From Artemia franciscana (taxonomy: Eukaryota; Arthropoda; Branchiopoda; Anostraca; Artemiidae): a DNA stretch of 64,000 nucleotides. The position numbers and the translations under genes were made by a program. The notes beneath the pieces were generated by a model. It had not been told where the DNA came from. It worked only from the letters and a program-made list of their open reading frames with translations, and ran no database searches. The stretch covers positions 9,981,493 through 10,045,492 of the forward strand of contig NC_088872.1 of the NCBI RefSeq assembly GCF_032884065.1. Reading direction: 5' to 3'. Of this stretch, positions 21,694-33,986 are shown one piece after another; positions within the stretch are counted from its first letter, which is position 1; each line of letters begins with the position of its first letter.

Positions 21694-22465
21694 CAAACAG
21701 TTCGTGGTAACGAACTGCAGTAAGGAGCGACCCGGCTCAATAGTAAACGAAACTCTAAGAAACGGAATTTTGATGCGAAAAGATACATCAAAAGAATCGG
21801 ATTTTCATGCTGATTTTAAATATATAAGTTTCATCAAATTTAGTCTTTGTCATCAAAAGTTAAAAGCCTAAGAAAATTTGCCTTATTTTGGAAAATAGGG
21901 GGAAATACCACTTAAAGGTCATAGAATCTTAACGAAAATCACACCATTGCATTCAGCGTATCAGAGAACCCTACTACAAAAATTTCAAGCTCTTATCTAC
22001 AAAAATGTGGAATTTTGTATTTTTTTGCCAGAAGACAAATCACAGATGCGTGTTTATTTGTTTGTTTTTTTTTTCTTTTGTTCTTTGTTTTCCCAGGGGT
22101 CATTGCATCGACCAAGTGGTCCTAGAATGTCGCAAGAAGACTCATTCTAACAGAAATGAAAAGTTTTAGTGCCCTTTTTATGTAGCCAAAAAATTAGAGG
22201 GCATCTAGGCCCCCTCCCACGCTCATTTCTTACCCAAAGTCAACGGATCGAAATTTCGAGATAGCCATTTTGTTCAGCATAGTCAAAAACAACAACAACT
22301 ATGTCTTTGGGGATGACTTACTCCCCCAAGTCCCCGGGGGAGGTGCTGAAAGTTACAAACTTTTACTATTGTTTACATACAGTAATGGTTATTGGGAAGT
22401 GTACAGACGTTTTCAGGGGGATTTTTTTTTGTTTTTTTTTGGGGGGGGGGTTGATATATTTTGGG
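21694..22465 (-). repeat. Palindromic composite repeat, truncated minus copy
   Basis: Starts with the terminal palindrome (AACAGTTCGTGGTAACGAAC) and GTAAGGAGCGACCCGGCTC, runs through the outer module and breaks at about 22465, where the segmental duplication begins. Head and middle module are absent. Confidence 0.85.
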
Positions 22466-22469
22466 AGAA

Positions 22470-22968
22470 AGGACCGAATACTTCAGCTTCAAGTGTGAAA
22501 GCCTTTAGGAACAGAAAAAAATATACTAATTTGTGCAGAATAAATAAAATGCAAAAAAGGCACAAAATAAAAAAACAGATGAATTTTTTTATCTGTCTCT
22601 TCCATTTATTTACATGTTTTGTATAATTTAGATTAGTTTTCTGTTCGTTGATAAAGATTTCCCGACGCGAAGAAATATGTAGACCTTTCTATTTTTTCAG
22701 CATATTTATCATCTTCGTTTAAAATTATGTAGATAGAATAGATAGTGCTCTGTGTCTAAGCAGGTGTCGGACTAGAAAGCCAAAAGATAGATAGGATACC
22801 CTGTGAATGCCACTTAAATTCAGCACAGTTTCAAAATGTTCAATTGCCGTTCCTGAAGTACTAGAAACCAATATAGATAGAAAGATAAGTTTATTTCAAA
22901 AGCCCAAGAGCCATATAGACACTAAAATATAAATAAATAACCAACAAGCAAGGAAATCAAACATTAGT
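22470..22968 (-). repeat. Inverted segmental duplication, partner of 40371-41062
   Basis: About 500 bp that match 40371-41062 in reverse orientation, including about 100 bp of the LINE 3' UTR (CCCAAGAGCCATATAGACAC) and about 400 bp of unrelated flank (GGCATTCACA / TGTGAATGCC zone). The copy lacks the 190-bp foldback insertion present at 40566-40755. It lies between two palindromic repeats. Confidence 0.8.
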
Positions 22969-22971
22969 CAA

Positions 22972-24697
22972 ACAGTTCGTGGTAATGAACTGTAGTAAGG
23001 AGCGGCCCGGCTCAATAGTAAACGAAACTAAAAAACGGAATTTTGATGCTACAGGATACATCAAAAGAATCGGGTTTTTATGCTGATTTTAAATATATAA
23101 GTGTCATCAAATTTAGTCTTTGTCATCAAAGGTTACGAGCCTGAGAAAATTTGCCACATTTTGGAAAATAGGGGGGAACACCCCCCAAAAGTCATAGAAA
23201 CTTAACGAAAATCACACCATCGCATTCAGCGTATCAGAGAACCGTGCAGCGAAAATCTCAAGCTCCTATCTACAAACATGTGGAATTTCGTATTTTTTGC
23301 CAGAAGACAGATCACGGGTGCGTGTTTATTTGTTTTCTTTTTTTTCCAGGGGTCAACGTATCGACCAAGTGGTCTTAGAATGTCGCAAGAGGGCTCATTC
23401 TAACGGAAAAGAAAAGTTCTAGTGCCCTTTTTGAGTGACTAAAAAACTGGAGGGCACCTAGGCCCCCTCCCACGCTCATTTTTCCCCAAAGTCAACGGAT
23501 CAAAATTTTGATATAGCCATTTTGTTCCGCATTGTCGAAAATCATATTAACTATGTCTTTGGGGATGATTTACTCCCCCACAGTCCCTGGGGGAGGGGCT
23601 CCAAGTTAAAAACTTTGACAAGTGTTTACATACAGTAATGGTTATTGGGAAGCGTACAGCGTTTTCAGTGGGATTTTTTTGGTTTGGGGGTGGGGTTGAT
23701 GGGAGGGGGCTATGTGGGAGGATCTTTCCTTGGAGGAATATGTCATGGGGGAAGAGAAATTCAATGAAAAGGGCGCGGGATTGTCTAGCATTACTATAAA
23801 AAACACAATAAAAAAATAAACATGAAAAAGTTTTTTCAATTGAAAGTAAGGAGTAGCATTAAAACGAACAGAGATTATTACGCATATGAGGGGGTCCAAA
23901 AATACTTTAGCATAAAGAGCGAGGTATTTAGGAGAAGATAACTACCCCGCTCTTTATGCTAAAGTATTTTTTAGTAATTTAAACTATTTATTCTACGGCC
24001 TTTCTGATTCAGGGGTTATTCTTAAAGAATTGGGACAAAAATTAAGATTTAGTGTAAAGAGCGAGATATTAACGAGGGGACAAACCCCCTCATATACATA
24101 ATAAAAATATAAGAATATAAAAGTTTGTTATGTAAGTTAATTCTTAAGTTACGTATAATTTTTACTAATAAAAACGTTCGTTAAAAATTAAAAGTTTTAG
24201 TTGCCTTTTTAAATAACAGAAAAATTGGAGGGCAACAGGGCTCCTTCCCCACCCCTTATTTCTCAAAATCGTCTGAACAAAACTAAGAGAAAGCCATTTA
24301 GCCAAAAAAAGAATTAATATGCAAATTTCATTTTACTAATTTATATGCGGAGAGCCAAAATCAAACATGCATTAATTCAAAAACATTCAGAAATTAAATA
24401 AAAAAACTAGTTTTTTAACTGAAAGTAAGGAGCGACATTAAAACTTAAAACGAACAGAAATTACTCCGTGTATGAAAGGGGCTATTCCCTTCTCAACGCC
24501 CAGCTCTTTACGCTAAAGTTTTTACTGTTTAATAAAGTAGAATTGAGAGAAAGAGTCAAACATTAGCGTATAGAGCGGGGTGTTGAAAAGGGAACAGCCC
24601 CTTTCATACACGGAGTAATTTCTGTTCGTTTTAAGTTTTAATGTCGCTCCTTACTTTCAGTTAGAAAAACTATTTTTTTATCTAATTTTATAATAAA
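22972..24697 (-). repeat. Palindromic composite repeat, full minus copy
   Basis: The terminal palindrome is at its right-hand end on the minus strand (22975-22996) and the head palindrome is at 24395-24690 with GTAAGGAGCGAC arms. All three modules are present. An internal copy of CTTTAGCATAAAGAGCGAGG lies at 23908-23930. Confidence 0.87.
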
Positions 24698-24872
24698 CCG
24701 AACAACATAGCACTGCTGTTTCTTCCTTTGAAAATAGGTTAGCAAACGGTTTTCGGCAATTACCTTAGAAGTTGTAATGTCAGATAAGACGTTTATGCGT
24801 TACCGTGACGGTATATGTACTAATTTGTGTTTAATTGTCTTTTGGGCTACATCTACTGGATTATTTTTATGA

Positions 24873-26460
24873 CACTTGGTATTAACCAAGTGACATATAG
24901 CAATCACAAATTCTGTTGGTCTGTCGGTCCCGGTTTTGCTACTTTAGGCACTTCCAGGTAAGCTAGGACGATGAAATTTGGCAGGCGTATCAGGGACCGG
25001 ACCAGATTAAATTAGAAATAGTCGTATTCCCGATTTGACCATCTAGGAGGGAGTGGGGGCCCGTTAATTCGGAAAAAATTGAAAAATTGAAGTATTTTTA
25101 ACTTACGAACGGTTGATCAGATCTGAATGAAATTTGATGTTTGGAAGGATATCTTGTCTCAGAGCTGTTATTTAAAATCCCGACCGGATCTGGTGACATT
25201 GAGGGGGGGGGGAGTTGGGGGGAAACCAAAAACCTTGGAAAACACTTAGAGTGTAGGGACCGGGATGAAACTTGGTGGGAAAAATAAGCATAAATCCTAG
25301 ATACATGATTGACATAACCGGAACGGATCTGCTCCCTTTGGGGTAATGGGGGGGGGGGGGGAATTCTGGAAAATTAGAAAAAATGAGGTATTTTTAACTT
25401 ACGAACGGGTGATCAGATCTCAATGAAATTTGATATTTAGAAGGATATCGTGTCTCAGAGCTCTTATTTTAAATCCTGACCGGATCTGGTGACATTGGGG
25501 GGAGTTGGGAGGGGAAAACCTAAAATCCTGGGAAGGATTTTGGAAACTGGATGGGAAGAATAAAAAACCTGTCTAAGATACTTGACCGACATAACCGGAC
25601 CAAATCTGCTCTCTTTGGTGGAGTTGGGGGGGGGGGGGGTAATTTTGAAAATTGAGGTACTTGTAACTTACGAAAGGGTGACCAGATCTTAATGAAATTT
25701 GATATTTAGAAGGATCTTGTGCTTTAAAGCTCTAATTTTAAATTCCGACCAGATCCTGTGAAAATGGGGGTGAGTTGGAGGGGGAAACCGGAATTCCTGG
25801 AAAACTTGAAAATTGGGGTATTTTTACCTTACGAATAGGTGATCGGATCTTAATGAAATTTGAGATTTAGGAGGAGTTCATGTCTCAGAGCTCTTATTTC
25901 AAATCCCGTCCAGATCTTTTGACATTGGGGGAGTTGGAGGGGGAAATCCTGGAAAACACTTGGAATGGAGGAATCGGGATGAAGCTTGGTGGATAGAATA
26001 ATCAAATGTCCTTGATACGTGATTGACGTAACTGTGCTGGATTCACTCTCTTTTGGGGAGTTGGGGGGAGGGGCTCAGTGATTTGGCGAGTTTGGTGCTT
26101 TTGGACGTGCTAGGACGATGAAAATTGGTAGGCGTGCCAGGGAGCTGCACAAATTGACTTGATAAAGTCGTTTTCCCAGATTCGACCATCTGGGGGACTA
26201 AAGGGAGAGAAAAAATTAGGTATTTATAACTGACGAGTGGGTGATCGGATCTTAATGAATTTTGATATTTAGAAGGACATCGTGACTCAGAGCTCTTATT
26301 TTAAATCCTGACAGGCATTACGCCTCTGATTTTCCTTTTAAATCAATCTATTGATTCTTAGAATTTTGTTAGAGCTCATACCATATGAGCTGTTGGCTCT
26401 TAGCTCTTCTTGCCTCGTCACAAGTGCCATATGAGCTCTTAGCTCTTGTTTTTTTTAGCC
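24873..26460 (+). repeat. G-rich tandem array with ~150-300 bp units
   Basis: Opens with the palindrome CACTTGGTATTAACCAAGTG (24873-24892). Units carry TTACGAACGGGTGATCAGAT, GAAATTTGATATTTAGAAGG, CAGAGCTCTTATTTTAAATC and runs of 8-12 G; recognisable starts are near 25085, 25395, 25670, 25835 and 26240. A longer lead-in with TAGGACGATGAAA occurs at about 24970 and again at about 26110, so the array has a higher-order unit. It ends in CATATGAGCTCTTAGCTCTT. No coding. Confidence 0.8.
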
Positions 26461-27176
26461 TACGTTCTATAAAGCGATTACGCGTTTACAAATAAAATAA
26501 ATAAATAAAAGGGTCATCAGAGGAGCCCTTCTCACATTCCTACTCGTTTTTCCCACAAAAGGGGAATAAACAAATTTGTGAGAAACAGCGAAAAAATGTG
26601 GATGTTTATTAAAAAACATTTATTTATGCTGCACTTTACGTTTCTTTATTGAAAACAGAATCCATCCTTAAGTACCCCTTGCAGCCTGTAACGCTCATTT
26701 TGTCATTTTGGCTCATTTTGCTCATCAAACATCAGCTTTATGATGCTTCTTCGATGAAACAAAGTTCTTACTTCTTCTTAGTTCTTTGGTAAAAGATAAG
26801 GGGATTTTAAGTCTAATAACATGCTTCAAGCACTAGATATAGAGACATGCCCGACATGCTGCTAGTTCTTCAGCCAGTAAAATGAATCAATACATGGTTT
26901 TGATGAGAATCGATTCCAGATAAATGTGAAGCTTCGGAAAAGTTGTTTCAAGAAAATTTGGGGCCCAATTTGTAAGACTTTTTGGCTATTATTTAGGTTC
27001 TTCCTCCCTTTCCTTAGAAGTAAAGAGTTTGGTGAGAATATTTGGCAATCATGCCTGAGTATTAAAAAATCAGAATTGGGAAGGGTTTCATTAAAATAAA
27101 TATAAAAACCAGTGTGACGCTGCGTCAAATATGAGCTAAAAAGGTTTTCTAATAAATTACTGACGAATATAACCCT
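26461..27176. other. No recognised gene
   Basis: AT-rich. The 88-codon minus frame at 26862-27128 has no recognisable domain. Confidence 0.5.
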
Positions 27177-27727
27177 TTAAGGCCGTGATTAAGTGAACTG
27201 ATGGAACTCGAAAATCCCATTTTAAAATTGAAAATTTATATTTAAAAAGTACTCGTGTATTCATTGCCGAAATATACCGCTTTTAAAATCAGGCCGTAGC
27301 TTCTTGAAGATGCTACAATATATTTGCTAGGATTTTGCTCTATTTCCTCTAATTGCTTAGAAATCTTAGAAAATGACTCGCTCTTTTTCACAAGTGTATT
27401 CTATGAAGGGGAATTCAAGAGCAGAAGACAATAATCTGTAAGATGATTGCAACCATTTTTCGATGTATTTCCTGTTTTCGAACAGTCCCATAGAATATTT
27501 TCAGCTATCTGAAATTTTTACAAGTTTTTTGCCAGAAAGAATCGTTTCAGCCCCTGAAGACCAAATTGACAAGCTGGTACAATTAACCTGCTATTTCCGC
27601 CAATGAATAAGTGCTATTTGAAGGGTTTTTGACAATCGACGGTCTCTACAGAATTGAGAGACAGAAGACTACCCTAACTTTGATTTTGAACCTCGGTGTT
27701 TTCAAGTTCACTTAATCACGGCCTTAA
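27177..27727. mobile_element. ~550-bp MITE with 23-bp TIRs ending in TTAA
   Basis: The left end TTAAGGCCGTGATTAAGTGA (from about 27177) is the inverse of the right end TCACTTAATCACGGCCTTAA (to about 27727); 23 bp are perfect. The TTAA at each outer end could be a piggyBac-type target duplication. No ORF, so non-autonomous. Confidence 0.7.
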
Positions 27728-28253
27728 AACCCGGCTTTTTGAAATATGTCTCACTGATTTGAGAACGATAAAAAAAGAAAGAGAGCGTTAAGCCTGGCCC
27801 CCCAAAAAAGAGACTGAGGATTTTGAGATAGCAGTAGAAGATCAACAGAACCTTTCAGACACTTCATTGTGATAAGAGCAGGCAGCAGTAATAATAATAA
27901 TAATTAATAATAATTTATTTGTTACCCACTTGTTTTGACAAATTAAGCGGAGTAAAAACATTAAGGAAAGAAAAACAAAATAACACAAACAATACAATTA
28001 ATACAGTCTAATCAAAGGGTGGTAAGGGCCCAAGCGTACAGTAATGTTAGTCCAATGTGGTTTGAATGATATAAGTTCATTGTAATATTTGCCATAGAAA
28101 ATGCACAATACCAAACGTTATTTCACGTCTCTTGAGTATCTTTTCTAACAAGTATCAGTGATAGGGAATTAACCATGCACGAATAATGGGATATGATTTT
28201 ATTTTGGGGGGGGGGGGTGTCAGAATGTATAAAAACCACAAGACGAATTATGC
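27728..28253. other. LINE 3'-tail relic and unclassified DNA
   Basis: 27893-27960 on the minus strand reads as a LINE 3' end (AAGTGGGTAACAAATAAATT followed by AAT repeats), similar to the tail at 14960-14990. 28207-28217 is a G run. No coding. Confidence 0.45.
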
Positions 28254-29035
28254 AAAAGAATTATAAATAACGGAAAGTATGGTATTTGGGTAGTCATGGT
28301 CGAAGGTCTCATTCCCGAGTACGAGCCTGTGATGAAATGTCTATTTTCCAATATACAGGTATTCAATTATTATTCAGAATCTTTGGGATAAGCTAGGCGT
28401 TAAATTTATGTGCATTTTAAACAATGGAAATAGAAATTCCGCTGAATTTCTTCCGTTGAAAAACAGTTTCGAAAAGAATTATAAATAACGGAAAGTATGA
28501 CATTTGGGTAGTCATGCTTGAAGGTCTCATTCCCGAGTACGAGCCTGTGATGAAATGTCCATTTTCCAATATACAGGTATTCAATTATTATCCAGAATTT
28601 TTGGGATAAGCTAGGCGTTAAATTTATGTGCATTTTAAACAATGGAAATAGAAATTCCGTTGAATTTCTTCCGTTGAAAAACAGTTTCGAAAAGAATTAT
28701 AAATAACGGAAAGTATGACATTTGGGTGGTCATGCTTGAAGGTCCAATTCCCGAGTACGAGCCTGTGATGTGATGTCTATTTCCAATATAAGCTACACGT
28801 ATTCAATTACTATCCAGAATCTTTGGGATAAGCTAAGTGTTGAATTTATCTCCATTTTAAACAATGAAATTAGAAATTCCGTTGAATTTCTTCCGTTGAA
28901 AAACACTTTTGAAAAGAATTATAAATAACGGAAAGTATGACATTTGGGTGGTCATGCTCAAAGACCCATTCCCGAGTACGAGCCTGTGATGAAATATCTA
29001 TTTTCCAATATAGAGGTATTCAATTATTATCCAGG
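28254..29035 (+). repeat. ~218-bp satellite array, left part
   Basis: Unit starts at TTATAAATAACGGAAAGTAT: 28261, 28479, 28697 and 28919 (periods 218, 218, 222). Shared blocks are TCCCGAGTACGAGCCTGTGA, CAATATACAGGTATTCAATT and GATAAGCTAGGCGTTAAATT. The fourth unit stops at TTATTATCCAG, where a LINE is inserted; the array resumes at about 30018. Confidence 0.9.
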
Positions 29036-30017
29036 TTGGCGATAAAAAAAAATTGTAGGGTCGAATCATATCGTTATTTAGGAGTTTTTCTTGATCCACT
29101 TTTGTCATTCCATAATCATATTGAGTATTTAAGATTAAAACTTACTCAAAATATTGGGTCGATGTACCGTGTGAAGAATATTTTTCCTTTTACCATTTTA
29201 AAAATAATTTACCACTCTCTAATTACTTCTTATTTGAATTATTGCTCAGTTGTATATCTTAATACATCTTGGAAGCATATAAAACCCTTACAGGTACTAC
29301 AAAATAGGGCAATAAGAATACTTGGAAATTTCTTACATCGACCTTCAAAACTTGAAAATGTTTCGGAAACTAAAACATTATTCCTCTTCTTAAATTTGTT
29401 GGATTTAAATGATATACGAAAATTAAATACTTCCATATGGCATTTTCAAATCCAAAATTCTAAAAATTATTTCTATGACAAATCTCTGTTAATTTTACTT
29501 CCTCGTTCGGATTGTCGGAGGTCTAGGATGTATCGAATTCCTTTTGTAAGTTCTGAAAGGTCAAGGTTTTCGATTAGATACCAAATACCCTTCATTGCTA
29601 ACAATTATAAGCTGAATGATAAAATTCTGTTTGATCCATCCCAAAAATCTCAGCTAAATTTAAAAAAGCAAATATTAAAGATTGTTTGCTAAAATTTTGA
29701 CTATTTACCATTGATGATGGAAAATTAAATTATTTGATCTTCTTATTTGTGTGTTTGTTTTTGTGTCCCTGTGTCTGGGACGGCCTCCCACGCCCCTCCT
29801 GCCCGATATTTATATGTTTACTTATCTTTTATGAGTTTTTTTTCTATTTTGTTTGTCTTTTACCGTATTATATTTTGAAATCATTATTACGATGAGATGT
29901 TGATGTTTTTTCTTATGTTTTTGCACGTCCCAGCCTTACGAGCTCTGCTCTCTGTTGGGGCATAATATTGTTTGTGTATTTTTTGAGTTGAATAAAGAAA
30001 AAGTTGAGTTGAGACAA
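29036..30017 (+). mobile_element. 5'-truncated LINE inserted in the satellite
   Basis: Contains the ORF2 C-terminus, a 3' UTR and an end AATAAAGAAAAAGTTGAGTT-GAGACAAAAAAAAA (29990-30017). It splits a satellite unit exactly: left edge ...TATCCAG, right edge TTCAGAATC..., with a short CAG-containing duplication. Confidence 0.82.
29040..29692 (+). pseudogene. LINE ORF2 C-terminal domain
   Basis: The open frame covers the RT thumb and C-terminal region typical of CR1/jockey-like LINEs: ESYRYLGVFLDPLLSFHNHI, then RVKNIFPFTILKIIYHSLIT, YLNYCSVVYLNTSW, LQNRAIRILG, and a C-terminal tail ending LKKQILKIVC. The RT catalytic part is missing by 5' truncation. The frame also runs 34 codons upstream into the satellite, which is not part of the protein. 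Intact for about 215 codons, so a fairly recent insertion. Confidence 0.8.
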
Positions 30018-30264
30018 AAAAAAATTCAGAATCTACGGAACAAGCTAGGTGTTGAATTTATCTGCATTTTAAACAACGAAATTAGAAATTCCATCGAATT
30101 CCGTTGAAAAACAGCACCGAAAAGAATTATATTTGGGTGGTCATGTTCAAAGATCCCATTCCCAAGCACAAGCCTGCGATGAAATATCTTTCAATATACA
30201 GGTATTCAATTATTATAGAGAATCCATGAGATAAGCTAGGCGTTCAATTTATCTGCATTTTATG
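30018..30264 (+). repeat. ~218-bp satellite array, right part
   Basis: Continues the unit interrupted at 29035 (GAATCTACGGAACAAGCTAG) and holds one further diverged unit beginning at about 30121 that lacks ~20 bp (AAATAACGGAAAGTATGAC). Confidence 0.82.
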
Positions 30265-30349
30265 ACAGTAACAGTACACTGCTCGTGGTTTTATCATATG
30301 GAGCGAAATAGCACTGCCTAAGTAAAGAGCAAAACGGGCTCTATACAGT

Positions 30350-30660
30350 TCCCCCCCCCCCCCCCCCCCACTAAGGGACTTTGTAGAAAAGGAATTGTGG
30401 AGGCTTCAGACGAGACTCATTCGATTGCAAATTAAAAGTTTTAGTGCCCTTTTTAAGACTTAAAATTGATTGAAGGTCAAAAAGCCTCCGTGTCCACCGC
30501 TCCTTATTCCCCCAAGGGCATGTAATAAAAGTTTTAAGATTGCCATTTTATTCAGCATAGTTAAAAGGACCAATAACCAAACTGCAGAAGAGTAAAATAG
30601 CTTTTTTGATGTTCGTTTTTCAAGGTCAAGGTAAAATTCATAATGAGGCCAAAACAATAG
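30350..30660 (-). repeat. Palindromic composite repeat, degenerate fragment
   Basis: After a C run at 30352-30369, matches the middle of the repeat's outer module (AATTAAAAGTTTTAGTGCCC, CCATTTTATTCAGCATAGTT). Poorly conserved ends. Confidence 0.55.
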
Positions 30661-30810
30661 CGACGTTCTTTTCCTTTATTTTAAATTAAAGGTAAAAGAA
30701 AAAAAGGAAATAAGAAGTCAAAGTTCTCTTTCGAACTTAGTTAACAATAGAAATAGACAAAGGGACTTCACTAATCGATTCAAGGTAAAAATCAGACGCG
30801 TGAAACGCAC

Positions 30811-31010
30811 CTGGCTATCCCTATGACCTTTTTTGGTCATAGGGATGACCTTTTTTGGTCATTTGGACCTTTTATCCCTATGACCACTAAAAAAAACAAG
30901 AGTCAGTTTTATTTCTCTCAAAAAAAGGTAAAAAAATCCCAAAGAAGGTCATAGGGATGACCTTCTTTGGTCATCCAAAGAATGGATTTCATAGGGATTA
31001 CCGATCAGGA
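30811..31010. repeat. Hairpin cluster of ATCCCTATGACC motifs
   Basis: A perfect 12-bp stem ATCCCTATGACC/GGTCATAGGGAT with a TTTTTT loop at 30817-30846. Further copies of GGTCATAGGGATGACC or ATCCCTATGACC occur at about 30872, 30946-30975 and 30987-31000. Probably a foldback element remnant; could be a small inverted minisatellite. Confidence 0.65.
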
Positions 31011-32394
31011 AATACGTCGCTTTTATAAAGAATTATTCGTGGCTTTATTTAAGTTTTTTGATAAGACATTCTAATTAATACAAATATCTTTTATGCTGTT
31101 TCTTATTAATAGTTTTAATTCCAGCGTTAGGGCTTTCAATGTTAATAATAATGCATTTAATATCAATATTCAAATTATAATTTTTAAATTTAACATTTAA
31201 TTTATTTAATAGTTATATGGAATACTCATAGACCAAAATCACATATAACACACAGAAATTCATTAGACTTACAATATTGAGACCTATTAGCTTCCCTGTC
31301 CTTTTTTCGATAGTCCTTTTTAGGACTTTTAGGTAAGAAGTAGCAGTAAAAAATGAAAAATATTTAAATATATGCAGTTATGGTCAAAAACACCAATTAA
31401 GAGTGATATTAAATTTCAAAAAGTGTTCGTCTTTAGTTTACAGTTTTTCTCAAACACGTAAGTTGTAACTGACCTCTATGATATTCTAAATTCCACAAAT
31501 TCTGAATTCAAATAAATATGCTCATTCCTATACTATTTTTTCCTACTCCGCTAAAAAATAACGAGAGTCATTTTTATTTCTTTCACTAATTCTTCTTAAT
31601 TTATTTATCGGTCTGAAAATAGTTCCTTGTTATAGTTCGTTGCATGTTCATGTGTAACCAAAAACCTCCCATGTTAATCCTCTTCTGCCTAATTGGGAAC
31701 AATATTGGGTCTCATTACTGAAATAAGTCTAGTACATAGTATAAACCATAATTAATAAGTTATAGAATAGAAACAGATATGAAAAGGTTATGGCTCGTGG
31801 AATCAATTAAATGAAATAATGGCGTGGCCCAAGGAGTATTCGGCAGATAAGAGGGAAATTTGGCAATTTAACAGGAATTAAAAATCATGAGCGCCTAAAT
31901 AAAAACAACAAAAAAAAACCTTAAAAAAGTCGTTAGTTCTAGTTTATTAATATTTGGATTTCAATTAATGATTTAATTGTATTTGGATCCAACCTGAGTT
32001 TTTAAAAACAGCTTTTTTTTCATTCAAGTATATTTACTGATAACAAAATAGATATATTATATGCTGAATATAAGCTAGTTTGAATAAAATATGAATAGAT
32101 ACACATAGAAAGCCATTTTGGTAAAAGTTTTATTTTGCTATTTTCACTCCAACGTAGAAAAAAGTAAATAAATGAAAGATAAAAATAAACACAATTTATG
32201 TTTCCATTTAGGTTTCAGTAATTAGCTTAATTACTTTGCTCGGTAACAATAGACATTGTTTATTTTTCTCAGAGACGGCCTTCAGATCGTCTTTTATCAC
32301 CGGATCAAATTAAGGAGCGATAAAGGTCTACATTTTGTACATTGATAAGTTTCTAAGGATGTAAATGGCAGACTAAACACGAGAGGCCGAGAAA
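31011..32394. other. No recognised gene; LINE 5' flank/UTR
   Basis: Very AT-rich. The last 150 bp may be the 5' UTR of the LINE that begins coding at 32395. No other signal. Confidence 0.45.
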
Positions 32395-33481
32395 ATGCAA
32401 AGTGACCAGGTTTCGCAAGAAATTAATTTTAAACTGGATTTATTACCGGCGCTTTCGCAGAAAGTTAATACGATTCCTGAACTTTCGGATAGCATTGATG
32501 CCATACAAGTATAGTTAAGTAGCATTATTACACAGTTATATAACAATGCTAAGACAAATGAAGAAATTAAAAAAGAGCTGGAAAATGTGAAATCAAACCT
32601 AGCAGTCTCTTAGGAACGAGCCAACCAGCTCGAAGCAGAGTAGAAAAGAACGAATTTAATGATCATAAATTATACTCCTCAACACCTCAGCGATTATACT
32701 TTGAAGCAAGAAATAACGGGATTTATTAAACCGTACTATGCCGTCTCTCGAAATAAATCGAGGTGATATACATGACATTTTTAGACTGAAATAAGGGCAG
32801 ATAGTAGTAAAGCTAAACTCGGTTGAAATCAAAGACTATATTTTAAGAAACAGTTCCGTATTAAGGATAGGTCTATCGGTAGCTTCGGATTACACTGGTG
32901 TACAAAGGGAGGCCCGTAAACACAAGGAAGTATTGGTTCTTGCGCAAAATGACCGCCGTGATACAAAGTTACGAGGTGACAAACTGTTTATCCGATTATT
33001 CAGGTACGATGGGAATTCCGTTGTCGAGATTAAGCGTAATTTGAAGCCAGTTCAAAATCCTGGTCCACCCCTTAGTGCTACGCTCCCAAATGATCCCAAT
33101 AATATTCCGATGAGGCTAGATAGTGATGCTAGTGATAGTGACGCTGAGACATTGGTGCCATCGACCAGTACTCATCAGGCAGTATCGACAGCTAAATGAC
33201 CTGCTAGTGCTATTGTCAGCCCTAATGACCTGCATCGACCAGGTACTCGTAATGTGGCACCCAAAGAAAGCTATTCGCCAAGAAAGAAGTTTAACGAAAG
33301 ACATCGTGGTGGTTTTTCACGTGATTTTTATGACAATAGACACAGAGGTATGTTAACGGAAATAAATAACCGCAGTCGCGAGTATTATCATGTTGCCTTT
33401 TCCCCGACTAATACTAGTAACGATCAACTCCAACCAAAGGCTAGTGATGTTAACGTGCTGACAGAAAACGTAGACAGGTAG
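32395..33481 (+). pseudogene. LINE ORF1 relic (coiled coil plus RNA-binding domain)
   Basis: Starts with MQSDQVSQEINFKLDLL at 32395. A heptad-rich region (NAKTNEEIKKELENVKSNLA) is followed by NLMIINYTP, as in LINE ORF1 RRMs, and by a C-terminal domain with AQNDRRDTKLRGDKLFIRLF near 32939. Several stops and frameshifts. The Asp/Ser-rich and basic tail runs to 33481. Confidence 0.65.
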
Positions 33482-33499
33482 GAAATAGAGGGCCATATA

Positions 33500-33617
33500 T
33501 TGAGTCTAGTGTCATGGAACATACAAGAATTACGTGATAAGTTGACTTATTTATATGACGATTTATTTTCCTTTGATGTGATTTCGCTTATTAAAACATT
33601 AAATTATTATTCTCTTA
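33500..33617 (+). pseudogene. LINE ORF2 endonuclease, N-terminal part
   Basis: MSLVSWNIQELRDKLTYLYD is the APE-endonuclease N-terminus (motif WNIxGL). FDVISLIKT stands where the catalytic ET of this family is usual (Glu to Lys change). The frame is cut after 39 codons at 33617 by the Helitron and resumes at 34627. Confidence 0.7.
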
Positions 33618-33788
33618 CTAGCTGTTGGGGTGGCGTTTCGCGCCATCCCCAACACCTAGTTGGCGGGGCGCTTCGCGCCCCCCAAGCCCCCGCGAGCGCG
33701 TAAGTCGTTACGCGCCATATTAGTTACGCGCCATTGTAGTTGTGTCCCTGTGTCCCACCTGTGAATATAGATAGATATATATATGTTT

Positions 33789-33986
33789 TTAACTGCGTAA
33801 AACTTGCGAATATACAACATTCTTCGATGTCCCATTGTCTGTGCATATAAATGGATTGTCAGGTTTACCGACTCTTGAACATGCAACATAAAATTGCCCA
33901 TGGGAAAAACAATCCGTATTCAGATCTATACCTCATTATTCTAATGATTGCCCTTGAGCTTTGTTGATGGTGATTGCTAATCGAAC
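33789..33986 (-). pseudogene. Helitron helicase tail in copy B
   Basis: 66 codons including the stop, matching the tail at 696-893. It has TAATGA directly after the QSLE codons, so it is closed at the same point. Ends at TAA (33791-33789). Confidence 0.82.
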
